From contig NZ_CP186274.1 of NCBI RefSeq assembly GCF_049331405.1, positions 248,001 through 312,000 on the forward strand: a stretch of DNA of 64,000 nt, written 5' to 3'. Source of the stretch: PoT sp049331405. GTDB taxonomy: Bacteria > Planctomycetota > Planctomycetia > Isosphaerales > Isosphaeraceae. This document shows positions 28,073-37,017 of the stretch, piece after piece. A program made the position numbers and the translations under genes. Below the pieces are notes generated by a model, which made no database searches, had not been told where the DNA came from, and worked only from the letters and a program-made list of their open reading frames with translations. How positions within the stretch are numbered: the first letter of the stretch is position 1; every line of letters begins with the position of its first letter.

Positions 28073-29827
28073 ATGGTGGGGCCGTTCGGGTCGTCGCGTC
28101 GAGTTGAGGCGAAGGGTGCCCGGCGGACGCGTCGGATTTCGTTCCGCCCGGCGGCCGAGCCGCTCGAAGGGCGTCAGCTCCTCGCGGCCGGCGACGTCCT
28201 CACCTATCACAACGACATCGCCAGGACGGGGCAGAACCTCGCCGAGACGATCCTCGCCCCCAGCAACGTCAACCCGACGAGCTTCGGGGTCGTCGCCAAC
28301 TACCCCCTCGATGGCGCGGTCTACGCCCAGCCGCTCTACGAGCAGAACGTGCGGGTCGGCAATCGCTACCTGAACCTCGTGTTCGTGGCGACGACCAACG
28401 ACAGCGTCTACGCGTTCGACGCGGACAGCACGAACCCGAGCACCGCCCTGGTCTGGCGCACGAGCTTCCTGAACCCCGCGGCCGGCGTGACGACCGCCAC
28501 CGGCGCGGACCTCGGGGTCGGCAACAGCTTCGACAAGCTCGGGATCGTGGGGACCCCCGTCATCGACCCGAACTCGGGGACGCTCTACGTCGTCGACCTC
28601 TTGAAGGTGACCTCGGGCGGATCCTCCCAGATCATCCAGCAGCTCAACGCGCTGGATATCACGACGGGGGCGGAGAAGTTCGGGGCGCCGGTGACGATCC
28701 AGGCGACGGTGCCCGGCCTCGGCGAAGGCTCGAACTCGATCACGTTCCATCCCCAGAAGCAGCTCCAGCGCTCGGGCCTGCTCCTGCTCAACGGGGTGGT
28801 CTACGTGGGCTTCACCTCGTTCAACCTCCAGCTCCCGTATCACGGCTGGCTGCTCGGGTATAACGCCGCGAGCCTGCAACAGGTCGCGGTCTTCAACACG
28901 ACCCCCAACTCGCTCCAGGGGGGGATCTGGATGGCCGGCGGCGCCCCCGCCTCGGACGGCTCGAGCATCTTCCTGGCGACCGGCAACGGCCCGTTCGACG
29001 TCGACCAGGGGGGCCTCGAATACGGCGACAGCATCCTCAAGCTGACGACCGGGCTCCAGGTCGCCGACTACTTCACCCCCTACGACCAGGCGTACCTCGC
29101 GGATAAGGACGAGGACCTCGGCTCGGGCGGGGTGGTCGTGCTGCCCGGCACGGCCGGGGGCAACGTCCCCCTGCTCGTTGGCGCGGGGAAGGAAGGGGCG
29201 ATCTATCTCATCAACCGCAACAACCTCGGGCAGTTCGACCCGACGATGAACCGGGCCGTCCAGAGCACGTCCGAGCGGTTCCTGGGCGTGATCAACGCCG
29301 GCGACGGCGAGTGGCTCGGCTCCTTCGGCACGCCGGCCTATTACAACAACACGCTCTATTACGGCTCCCCCGGGCGCCCGCTCCAGGCATTCAACCTGAG
29401 CAACGGCGTCATCAACTTCGTCCCGACGAGCGTCTCCGGGACTAGTTACTCCTACCCGGGGGCGACGCCGAGCGTCTCGGCCAGCGGCTCGGCCAACGGC
29501 ATCGTCTGGACGTTGGAGAAGGGGAGCCCGGCCGTCCTGCACGCCTACAACGCGGCGAACCTGGGCCAGGAGCTCTACAACAGCAACATGGCCGGGACCC
29601 GCGACCGCCTGGCTCCCGGCACCACCTTCGCCGTGCCGACCGTCGCCGGGGGCAAGGTCTTCGTCGGGACGCAAGGGGGCCTCACCATCTTCGGTGAGCT
29701 CAACCCCGGCCCCGTCGCGTCGCCATCCGCCAGGTCGGTCCGCCTCCGCACCCCCAGGCTCCCCAGGATCAGGCCCATCCCCGTGCGGCACCCGCTGCAT
29801 CTCCCCGTGCGGCATCGCCTCCGCTGA
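28073..29827 (+). CDS. secreted LEPR-XLL protein with PQQ-like beta-propeller
   Basis: 584 residues. The ATG at 28073 has AGGGG upstream; an in-frame TTG at 28022 is less likely. Basic N-terminus, then the LEPR-XLL-type motif PAAEPLEGRQLLAAGDV. Propeller-like blades: YHNDIARTGQNL, YLNLVFVATTNDSVYAFDAD, GIVGTPVIDPNSGTLYVVDL, NGVVYVGFTSF, LLVGAGKEGAIYLINRNNLG and GGKVFVGTQGGLTIFGEL. These resemble PQQ/Kelch-like quinoprotein blades, but no PQQ ligands can be assigned. Arginine-proline-rich C-terminus. Probably a surface or extracellular protein. Confidence 0.82.
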   Translation: MVGPFGSSRRVEAKGARRTRRISFRPAAEPLEGRQLLAAGDVLTYHNDIARTGQNLAETILAPSNVNPTSFGVVANYPLDGAVYAQPLYEQNVRVGNRYLNLVFVATTNDSVYAFDADSTNPSTALVWRTSFLNPAAGVTTATGADLGVGNSFDKLGIVGTPVIDPNSGTLYVVDLLKVTSGGSSQIIQQLNALDITTGAEKFGAPVTIQATVPGLGEGSNSITFHPQKQLQRSGLLLLNGVVYVGFTSFNLQLPYHGWLLGYNAASLQQVAVFNTTPNSLQGGIWMAGGAPASDGSSIFLATGNGPFDVDQGGLEYGDSILKLTTGLQVADYFTPYDQAYLADKDEDLGSGGVVVLPGTAGGNVPLLVGAGKEGAIYLINRNNLGQFDPTMNRAVQSTSERFLGVINAGDGEWLGSFGTPAYYNNTLYYGSPGRPLQAFNLSNGVINFVPTSVSGTSYSYPGATPSVSASGSANGIVWTLEKGSPAVLHAYNAANLGQELYNSNMAGTRDRLAPGTTFAVPTVAGGKVFVGTQGGLTIFGELNPGPVASPSARSVRLRTPRLPRIRPIPVRHPLHLPVRHRLR

Positions 29828-30041
29828 GCCGTCGCCCTTTCGCGAGAGGCGAGATCCAGGTTGCTTGCGAGCAACCCTCAAGGGACACCCAAGCATCCTT
29901 GTGCGCGGATCACGGAGGCGGCAATCCTACCGAAGTGGTCGATATTACGCTTGTCATAGGCCGACGAGCCCATGTAGGATAGTCGGTTAAGGGGAATCGC
30001 GAGAGGATGGTGCGTCGCGACCCTTTCCGGAGGATTTCGCG

Positions 30042-31223
30042 ATGCCGAGCCGTTGGGAAAGATGGACCTGGATCAGGTTGGTCGCGACGACGCTCGCAGT
30101 CGCCCTCACGACCGTGGGGGTGTCGCTGGCGCAGAATCCCCCGGCCAAGCAGAATGCCGCGGGCAAGGGGAAGAACGCCCGGAACAAGGGGCGAGACGCC
30201 AAGGGGGAGCCGCTCAAGAAGGCGCTCCCGAACGCCGGCGACCCGATCGAGAACCAGGGGCTCGACGCCGACAAGAACGGGCCCGCGGGGATGGTCCACT
30301 ACCGCCTCAAGCTCAAGGCCAATGACGGGACCTTGCTGGCGGTGACCTACTACCCGACCTTCCCGGCGCGCCTCGGGACTAACGCCCCCGTGCTCCTGAT
30401 GATCCACGAGAAGGATCGCTCGGGGAAGGACTTCGAGGATCCGATCGCCGAGCTGAAGAATCAGGGGATCGCCGAGCACATGCAGAGCCTCGGCTATGCG
30501 GTGCTGACCCTCGACCTCCGGGGCCAGGGGGCCAACGTCCGCAAGGCCCTCAGCCAGCAGGACTGGCAGAAGATGATCGACGACGTCCAGGCGGCCTACC
30601 AGTTCCTCGTCGATCGCCACAACCGAGGGAAGCTCAACCTGGCGAAGTTCGGGGTGCTCGCCCTGGGCGAAGGGGCGAACCTGGCCGCGGCCTGGGCGAA
30701 CTCGCCCGGCGGGGCCGTCTCGAGCGAGGGGAGGACCAGCGACCTCGGGGCCCTCGTCCTGGTCTCGCCGATGGCCGAAGGCGAAGGCTTCGGGCTCAAG
30801 GAGATGATGGCGGCGCTCGGCCCGAGGATCCCGCTGCTCGTCCTGGCCGGCGAGCGCGACCAGGTCTCGAAGGATCCGGTCCGCGCCGCCCGTGCCATCG
30901 TCGAGCGGACCCGCCTGAATCGGGTCGAGTTCTTCCCGTCGTCATTGCACGGGTACAAGCTGCTGAGGCTGGAGCCGAAGGTCACGAGCGTCATCGCCAA
31001 GTTCTTCGAGGGGATGGTCAAGAACAAGGCCGTCGAGTGGGAGCCCCGGTACAACCTGACGCCCGTCGCCTACGGCGACATCCAGCTCGTCCGCACGAAC
31101 AAGACGCCCAACGCCGCGGAGAAGGAAAAGGAGAAGAAGGACGCCGGCAAGGAGAAGGCGAAGGAGAAGGATCGCGAGAAAGAGAAAGACGCCGCGCCTG
31201 CAAAGCAGCAAGAACCCCAGTGA
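30042..31223 (+). CDS. secreted alpha/beta-hydrolase-fold protein lacking the nucleophile serine
   Basis: 393 residues. Signal peptide LVATTLAVALTTVGVSLAQ. Lysine/asparagine-rich linker. Hydrolase fold: VLLMIHEKDRSGKDF, GYAVLTLDLRGQG, nucleophile elbow FGVLALGEGANLAAAWA, LLVLAGERDQVS (acid) and SSLHGYKLL (histidine). The elbow, normally GxSxG, reads GEG: glutamate replaces serine. So ordinary esterase chemistry is unlikely and a binding role is possible. The tail is a 50-residue K/E-rich low-complexity segment. Start ATG at 30042 after GGAGGATTTCGCG. Confidence 0.85.
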   Translation: MPSRWERWTWIRLVATTLAVALTTVGVSLAQNPPAKQNAAGKGKNARNKGRDAKGEPLKKALPNAGDPIENQGLDADKNGPAGMVHYRLKLKANDGTLLAVTYYPTFPARLGTNAPVLLMIHEKDRSGKDFEDPIAELKNQGIAEHMQSLGYAVLTLDLRGQGANVRKALSQQDWQKMIDDVQAAYQFLVDRHNRGKLNLAKFGVLALGEGANLAAAWANSPGGAVSSEGRTSDLGALVLVSPMAEGEGFGLKEMMAALGPRIPLLVLAGERDQVSKDPVRAARAIVERTRLNRVEFFPSSLHGYKLLRLEPKVTSVIAKFFEGMVKNKAVEWEPRYNLTPVAYGDIQLVRTNKTPNAAEKEKEKKDAGKEKAKEKDREKEKDAAPAKQQEPQ

Positions 31224-31347
31224 GGAATGCCGGGACCATGTCGTGACCATGCTTCACGAGCCCCCCGCGATTCTAGCGGCTCCAAGGGTCGTCGAAGAAG
31301 GTATCCCGCGTCCGTACTGAGGGGTTCAGAGAGGAAGGCCGCCTGTC

Positions 31348-32151
31348 ATGGAATTGCTCACCGAGGACGCAACATATCTGGCCGGGGGGCTCGGGATCCT
31401 GGGGGCGATCTTCCTGATCGTCCTCAAGGTGACCCAGCAGGGGCGCTACCTGATCCGCGCCCTCATCGCCCTGGGCCTCGCCGCGATCGTGCTCGGCGTC
31501 GAGTGGCTCTGGGTCACCGACAACGAGCGCATCGAGCAGGTCGTCTACGACCTCAGGCGTGCGGTGGTCGCCTCCGACTCCGCCGCCGTCATCACCCACC
31601 TGACGCCGAACGTCGAGTATTCGCAGTCGGGACAATCACTCTCGGGCGATGCCGTGCGCAAGTTCATCACCGAGCAGCTCCAGCGTGCCCAGTTCGACTT
31701 CATGAGGATCTCGCAGCTCGAGACCCACGCCGGGAGCCAGTCGGGACGCGGTAGCGCGGTCTTCCGAGTCACGTCGAGCGGCTCCTACCGGGCCGACTTC
31801 ATGCCGGTGGCGATGAACTTCGGCGGTGCCAACCTCGACTTCTCGCTCGGCTTCCAGCAGGAGAAGTCGGGGGTCTGGAAGGTGGATCGGATCAGCCTGA
31901 CCCGTGGGCCTCGCGAGATGCCCATGCCCGGCGGCATCTCCATCCCCAAGAACGCTCGGCCGTCCTTCTCGACGCGAAGGCCGCCCCGCAACCCGTTCTC
32001 GAGGGAACGCTTCTCGCGCAAGCGGTATCCGTTCCCCGGCGGCCCTCCGGGCGATGACCCGAGCAAAGCCACCGAGTCGAGCACGACCTCCGAGACGCGG
32101 CCGAAGCTCCAGGACCTTCCCAGCCTGGATTCGCTCAGCCTCCCCAAGTGA
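31348..32151 (+). CDS. membrane protein with NTF2/SnoaL-like domain
   Basis: 267 residues. Two membrane helices (AGGLGILGAIFLIVLKV, ALIALGLAAIVLGVEWLWV), then an NTF2-like cone domain: NERIEQVVYDLRRAVVASDSAAVITHLTPNVEY, SGSYRADFMPVAMNFG and KSGVWKVDRISLTRG. The C-terminal 70 residues are basic and proline-rich (KNARPSFSTRRPPRNPFSRERF). Function unknown; NTF2-like modules usually bind small ligands or mediate contacts. GAGAGGAAGG lies upstream of the ATG. It follows the hydrolase-fold gene by 124 bases. Confidence 0.75.
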   Translation: MELLTEDATYLAGGLGILGAIFLIVLKVTQQGRYLIRALIALGLAAIVLGVEWLWVTDNERIEQVVYDLRRAVVASDSAAVITHLTPNVEYSQSGQSLSGDAVRKFITEQLQRAQFDFMRISQLETHAGSQSGRGSAVFRVTSSGSYRADFMPVAMNFGGANLDFSLGFQQEKSGVWKVDRISLTRGPREMPMPGGISIPKNARPSFSTRRPPRNPFSRERFSRKRYPFPGGPPGDDPSKATESSTTSETRPKLQDLPSLDSLSLPK

Positions 32152-32198
32152 TCTCGACGCTCATCGAGAGGTCGCCCAGCGCCGCCAGGAAACCAACA

Positions 32199-32239
32199 AA
32201 GGTCGCTTCCCCCTCGATGCCCGGGGTGGAAGCGACCTT
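32199..32239. terminator. hairpin between convergent genes
   Basis: AAGGTCGCTTCC (32199-32210) pairs with GGAAGCGACCTT (32228-32239), with additional CCC/GGG pairing in the loop. It is placed between the plus-strand stop at 32151 and the minus-strand stop at 32271. Confidence 0.6.
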
Positions 32240-32270
32240 CCTTCATTCGCGGCTTGGCTCAGTTCGAGGA

Positions 32271-32819
32271 TCAACGCCCGTACTTGGCGTCGTCCTGCTT
32301 CTGGACCTGGGCCTTGCGCTCGGGGTACTCGAGCACGACGAGCTTGTGCTCCTTCTCGTCGTAGCTGTACTCCTGATAGTAGGGGAGCTGGGGCAGGGCG
32401 ATGCCGTCGGGCTTGCCCGGCTTGAGGATCTCGTCGCGGAACTCTTCGTAGTTCTTGGGGTATTCGCCATGCTCGGCCTGGTACAGGTCGATGGCATGTT
32501 TCACGTTGTTGAACGAGATGTGGTTCATGGAGACGACGTAGGCGTTGCCCGAGAGGGTCAGCGGGTCCTTCGCCGTGATCTTGTCCGAGGCGACCTGGGC
32601 CCCCGCCTGGAGCTCGGGCTCCATCTTCCGCACGTCCTGCGTGGTCTTGCCGAGGATCTCGCGAGGCTGGACGGTGGCGGTGTTGGCATTCGGTGCGGCC
32701 TGGTTGGCGGCCTTGCCGGAGTTGGGGAGGTGGCGGGGCTCCTCGCAGCCGGCGGAGAGGAGCAGGAGGCAGGGCAGGGTCGTCGAGGTGAGCCGGAGGA
32801 CTCGAGGTCGCGTACGCAC
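32271..32819 (-). CDS. lipoprotein with pseudopilin-like segment
   Basis: 182 residues. Signal with lipobox LLLLSAGC. Central segment NHISFNNVKHAIDLYQAEHGEYPKNYEEFRDEIL, followed by LPQLPYYQEYSYDEKEHKLVVLEYPE. This resembles the soluble head of type II secretion major pseudopilins (helix, then strands with a YxYD pattern), but without the prepilin N-terminus. Function unknown; probably envelope-attached. It lies 122 bases downstream of surE on the same strand. Confidence 0.78.
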   Translation of the reverse strand: MRTRPRVLRLTSTTLPCLLLLSAGCEEPRHLPNSGKAANQAAPNANTATVQPREILGKTTQDVRKMEPELQAGAQVASDKITAKDPLTLSGNAYVVSMNHISFNNVKHAIDLYQAEHGEYPKNYEEFRDEILKPGKPDGIALPQLPYYQEYSYDEKEHKLVVLEYPERKAQVQKQDDAKYGR

Positions 32820-32941
32820 GGACGTTGCTCCTTAATCCTGACGCATTGGCTTGTCGGGTCTCGATGCTGGAGATCAGGAGGCGTTGCGGCAAGGCGTGGC
32901 CAGGCGGCCGGGCGAGGCCCGACCGCCTCGATCCGCTGCCG

Positions 32942-33733
32942 TCAGCCCTTCGGGGGCTTGGCGGGGTCGGCCACCCCCGACCAGTCCCAGGCCCCGACCT
33001 CGTTGAGCAGGTCATACCGGGTCAGGTCGAAGTGCAGGGGGGTGACGGTGATGTACCCTTCGCAGAGGCTGGTGACGTCGGTCTCGGGCCCTTCGAGGTT
33101 GTAGGGCGGGTTATACGTCATCCAGTAGTACGTCCTGCCTCGCGGGTCTTGCCGGCGCTCGAAGCCTTCGCCGTAGCGGCCCAGGCCCATCGGCACGACG
33201 CGGACCCCCTTGGGCTCGCCCCGGGAGTGGGCCGGGAGATTGACGTTGTACAGCGAGCCGTTGGGGGGCTTCTGCGCCAGGATCTTCTCGATCACCCGCA
33301 CGGCATGACGCGCGGCGTGGGGATAGTCGAAGTGCTCGGCCAGCTCGAGCGAGACGGCGACGCTCGTGATCTTGAAGAAGGCCCCCTCGATGGCCGCGGC
33401 CACCGTGCCCGAATAGAGCACGTTGATGCCCGCATTCGACCCCGAGTTGATCCCCGAGACGATCAGGTCCGGGGGCCTGGCCATCAACTCGCAGATGGCG
33501 AGCTTGACGCTGTCGGCCGGGCTCCCCTCGACCATCCAGCCGAGGGTCGAGCCGTCGTCGTCATCCACCTGCTTGACGACCAGCGGCGTCAGGAGCGTGA
33601 TCGAGTGGCCGACGCCGCTCTGCTCCATCGCCGGGGCGATCACCGTCACATCCCCGAGCCTTTGTAGCTCCTTACGCAAGGCGCGTAGGCCGGGGGCAAA
33701 GACACCGTCGTCGTTGGTCAGCAAGATCTGCAC
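32942..33733 (-). CDS. surE: 5'/3'-nucleotidase SurE
   Basis: 263 residues. Metal-dependent nucleoside monophosphate phosphatase. Metal site: ILLTNDDGVFAPGL (NDDG), the serine in EQSGVGHSITL, and the asparagine in SGINSGSNAG. GTVAAAIEGAF and VNLPAH are further family marks. The length is normal for SurE, and the C-terminus carries the usual SLCEGYITVTPLHFDLT. The family dephosphorylates 5' and 3' nucleotides and short polyphosphate in stress. It is probably followed by the lipoprotein gene in one transcript. Confidence 0.96.
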   Translation of the reverse strand: MQILLTNDDGVFAPGLRALRKELQRLGDVTVIAPAMEQSGVGHSITLLTPLVVKQVDDDDGSTLGWMVEGSPADSVKLAICELMARPPDLIVSGINSGSNAGINVLYSGTVAAAIEGAFFKITSVAVSLELAEHFDYPHAARHAVRVIEKILAQKPPNGSLYNVNLPAHSRGEPKGVRVVPMGLGRYGEGFERRQDPRGRTYYWMTYNPPYNLEGPETDVTSLCEGYITVTPLHFDLTRYDLLNEVGAWDWSGVADPAKPPKG

Positions 33734-33891
33734 GGGGCACTCACCGCACCAAGGATCGCGCCGGGACCCAGAAAGAAGCCGGCCGGTCCCTTCCGGCTCG
33801 AGCCGACCGTACGCGATCGTAACGGGCTCGACGGACCAGCGTCAACCGACATGAACCTTTGAATACAGACTGCCTGACGCAAGTCCTGTCC

Positions 33892-34428
33892 TTATATTAA
33901 TTTTGATAGGCGTTTGCCCTGGGCACAGGCGGGGGGTTGGCCTGGATCCAGGGGCGTCTCCTCCCGCCTGCTACCCCGTGTCAACCGCGACACCGAAAGT
34001 CCGCCGATCAGGCCAGCGAGAAAGTGAATCGGGAGTACTACTGCGGCGCAGATGATCGAAATCTTCCGTGGTGTGGATGGAGTACGATCGAGGTAGGGCA
34101 CTTTTTCCAAAGCCCGGAATACCACTCTGATATATGTGGTCCAAACGTTGTTTAGCCACCAACGCCCGAGGACGGCGCCTGACGCTAGCGACACTAGGGA
34201 GGCCATGGCAAATGCAAGGAAACCGAGCCAGAAGGCTCTGGCATCCCCCTGCATCGTAAAGGCTCTCAGTCCCGCCAGCTGAATCACTATCCCCATCGGG
34301 AGGAGCATGAGAATCAGACCTTCGTCCCAATCGTAGTCATCCATCCATCGCCCCACCGCGAAGTTCACGGCCACGACGCCCATGGCGAGCATTAGGTGAC
34401 CGCTGGTGAGGTGTGGCATCTTCGCCAT
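33892..34428 (-). CDS. four-helix membrane protein of unknown function
   Basis: 178 residues from the ATG at 34428 (AGGAGCG upstream). Hydrophobic stretches: HLMLAMGVVAVNFAVGRWM, LILMLLPMGIVIQLAGL, FWLGFLAFAMASLVSLASGAVLG and ISIICAAVVLPIHFLAGLIGG. No family recognised. The base composition is lower in GC than the flanking genes, like the AAA gene it diverges from, which suggests shared recent acquisition. Confidence 0.6.
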   Translation of the reverse strand: MAKMPHLTSGHLMLAMGVVAVNFAVGRWMDDYDWDEGLILMLLPMGIVIQLAGLRAFTMQGDARAFWLGFLAFAMASLVSLASGAVLGRWWLNNVWTTYIRVVFRALEKVPYLDRTPSTPRKISIICAAVVLPIHFLAGLIGGLSVSRLTRGSRREETPLDPGQPPACAQGKRLSKLI

Positions 34429-34539
34429 GGCGCTCCTGTGGGGCAAGGGAGTTAGGGAGTTTCTGCCGTCAGAATAGCACACCGGCGGTTCTCTGCAAGT
34501 CGACCGAACCTGGCGATGCCGAATTGGCCAGAATAACCA

Positions 34540-34752
34540 CTTGCCGAAGAATCCGTAGGTAAGTCAAATGGGAGAGCCGACGAGGACAACGGCAAGTTGG
34601 ATTTCGAGTTCAACGGGATGACGGGCGGCGGGTTAGTTGGACAGGGTAATGCCCTGCATAGGCTCAACGTCATCCACGAGCCCGAGAAACGGAATACGTT
34701 CTATTTCCAGGGCTTGAATTCGCAGGATTGGGAGTCTTTGCTGATCGCTTAG
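34540..34752 (+). pseudogene. remnant of an unidentified gene
   Basis: An open frame of about 70 codons without a start codon at its head, ending in TAG at 34752. It encodes well-formed sequence: DNGKLDFEFNGMTGGGLV, RLNVIHEPEKRNTFYFQGL and SQDWESLLIA. It has a proper hydrophilic composition unlike random frames here, so it is probably the surviving 3' end of a gene. It lies 60 bases before the AAA ATPase. Family unknown. Confidence 0.35.
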
Positions 34753-34811
34753 GGCCAGTCACGAAAGATCAGCCGACAGGCAGTCATTGTTTGCTTTCAT
34801 GGAGAATTTAA

Positions 34812-36596
34812 GTGCCGCTCGATCTCTACTCTCTTTTGGGCGAAAACATTCAGCACTTGGCGGACTATCTGGCCGAGCGGCTTGGGAATGAAAATGCGAT
34901 TCGAACAACAGTAGAAATACTCTCAGAGTTTGATGGAGCAGAGGTCTTGGTCAAGATGCTTGAGCCAAAGGATGGCTTGGTAAGGGCAATTCGTCCAATT
35001 ACCATGTGCGCAGTCCTGTCCGACTGCCTCATCGCCACGATCAACGCCATTCTGGCTGATGACAGAGTGCTAGAGGAAGAACTCGTCGCTTCATATCCGT
35101 TAGCGAGGTTTACAAACGAAGTATTCGGTCAGCTTTTCAGAAGGTATGCGCCATTCAGAGATCTTCATTACGGCCAGATCTCAGAATTCCTTAACTTCTT
35201 CAAAGAAGATGAGAACATATTCGGAGGAAGCTGTGAGGGGTCCAGGCATGCGGGGTGTATGCTGTGTATTTGTGTTGATGCTATGGATGAAAGAAGTGAT
35301 AGCTTGAGAGAATATCGGCACATCATCAGCACCATCTTAGTCGAAATTATGAAAATCGACGGATTCGATTATCATGAACGCGAACTGCTGGACGCGTTTG
35401 TTCAGTACATTGAGAAGTCCCGCTACATAGTCCAGGAGATTCGACAGAGTTTTAGAGCGGAGATTATTGGTGCAATTGCGTCTAGTAACGACCAACAGTT
35501 ATCGAAATCGAGAAAGCCCGCAGACGACAAGGCCAAACGGAATGAAGTTTTGCAAGCAGCACTCATCGAATTGACAGAAATGATCGGTCTAGGGGCTGTC
35601 AAAAGCGAGGTACAACGACTGGCAGCATTCCTCCAAGTGCAAGCGATGCGGAAGCAACATGGAATGCGCGGATCGGAACAAACGTTGCATTTTGTTTTCA
35701 CTGGCAATCCCGGAACGGGCAAGACTACCGTAGCAAGAATTATCAGCAAGATACTCTATGGGTTTGGCATCTTACGCACCGACAAGCTGGTCGAAACCGA
35801 CAGATCGGGCCTCGTTGGTGGATATGTGGGACAGACCGCGATCAAAACGGCGGAGGTCGTCCAATCAGCTTTGGATGGTGTTCTCTTCATCGATGAAGCG
35901 TACTCATTGATAGGCAATGAGTTTGGTAATGATTTTGGTCCAGAGGCCGTTAGCACGCTGCTAAAAGGTATGGAAGATTATCGGGATCGACTATGCGTCA
36001 TAGTCGCAGGATATTCCAATCAGATGACTCGATTTCTGCACACAAATCCTGGGCTAGAAAGCCGATTCACTCGGTTCATCAACTTTGAAGACTTTACTGT
36101 TACCGAATTATGTTCAATCTTTGAAAAGCTTTGCAAAGATGGCGAATATACCATGGACAGCAAATGCCTTGGATATGTTTCATTACTGTTCACGCTAGCC
36201 CACAAACGGCGAAATGAGAATTTCGGGAATGCTCGCGATGTAAGGAAGATCTTCGAGAAAACCTTATCACGCCATTCCGATCGCATTATGAGCGGTCCGA
36301 TGCTTACTCCGGACAAGCAGACACTCCAGCGGATAGAATACTTGGATTTGCCATTCGAGATGGTGTCAGGGTTCGATGCCCAATCAATCGAACTCGATGA
36401 TGCTCTTTGGCATAGTGAGTGCCCTGGATGTCAAAAAGGAATGCGAGCGCCAATGAAGGCTTTGGGCAGGCGTGGAAAGTGCAAACAATGCGGTACCACG
36501 TTCGTAATGCCCTGGAGCAGCCTCATTCCTGATACCGTCAGCGTGATCCTGAAAGATAGACTAAAGAAGAACCCTTTTGATCCCTCTTCGAACTGA
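34812..36596 (+). CDS. TerB-like / CbbX-type AAA+ ATPase with C-terminal zinc ribbon
   Basis: 594 residues from the GTG at 34812 (GGAGA 6 bases upstream). The N-terminal 230 residues are helical with two TerB-like acidic stretches (INAILADDRVLEEELVASY near 78, VEIMKIDGFDYHERELLDAF near 177). The AAA+ core is of the CbbX/SpoVK/EccA type: GNPGTGKTT (Walker A, 298-306), VGGYVGQTAIKT (pore loop, 335-346), GVLFIDEAYSL (Walker B, 356-366), VIVAGY, and arginine finger SRFTR. The C-terminus has a four-cysteine ribbon, CPGCQKG...GKCKQCGT. AT-rich codon use unlike the surroundings points to transfer. Likely a protein-remodelling motor; the partner is unknown and may be the lost upstream gene. Confidence 0.9.
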   Translation: MPLDLYSLLGENIQHLADYLAERLGNENAIRTTVEILSEFDGAEVLVKMLEPKDGLVRAIRPITMCAVLSDCLIATINAILADDRVLEEELVASYPLARFTNEVFGQLFRRYAPFRDLHYGQISEFLNFFKEDENIFGGSCEGSRHAGCMLCICVDAMDERSDSLREYRHIISTILVEIMKIDGFDYHERELLDAFVQYIEKSRYIVQEIRQSFRAEIIGAIASSNDQQLSKSRKPADDKAKRNEVLQAALIELTEMIGLGAVKSEVQRLAAFLQVQAMRKQHGMRGSEQTLHFVFTGNPGTGKTTVARIISKILYGFGILRTDKLVETDRSGLVGGYVGQTAIKTAEVVQSALDGVLFIDEAYSLIGNEFGNDFGPEAVSTLLKGMEDYRDRLCVIVAGYSNQMTRFLHTNPGLESRFTRFINFEDFTVTELCSIFEKLCKDGEYTMDSKCLGYVSLLFTLAHKRRNENFGNARDVRKIFEKTLSRHSDRIMSGPMLTPDKQTLQRIEYLDLPFEMVSGFDAQSIELDDALWHSECPGCQKGMRAPMKALGRRGKCKQCGTTFVMPWSSLIPDTVSVILKDRLKKNPFDPSSN

Positions 36597-37017
36597 GAGG
36601 ATGAACCCGATATCAGGGCGATTGCGCCATCCCGGATAATATGTGATAACTAGAGCATGCCGAATCGCGACGGCCCGGTCAAGGAGCCCGTGGCGCCAGA
36701 TATCTATTCTCACCGGGTATCCAACATGGCTCGGGACAAGTCCGCTCAGATCCCGTAACACTTCTCCGCAACGGACCTTTCGTCGAGTCGACACGAACCC
36801 TTCACGGCATCGGAGAGGCCCCGAAGATGCCCCGGCTGGCCTGGACCTTCAAGCGTGAAAGGTTGTAAAACGATAACTGTCGTTGTGGGCCCCTGCTTTT
36901 CGAAGGATTCCTTCAGCCAAGCAGGCTATCCGGCTCCGTCGAGGGAGATCATCGCGGAGGATCTCGAGCATGACAGCGGAGCCGGAATCCCTTTCATCGC
37001 GAACGAAGGATCGGTCG
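36597..37017. other. intergenic region
   Basis: About 420 bases. No supported gene; short open frames have no ribosome binding site or family resemblance. Confidence 0.4.

Noticed and set aside
27653..29896. 747-codon open frame on the minus strand
   Set aside because: Antisense of the LEPR-XLL propeller gene; Arg/Gly/Asp-rich without motifs.
36561..36794. 77-codon minus-strand frame
   Set aside because: No ribosome binding site, no family resemblance, and overlap with the end of the AAA gene.
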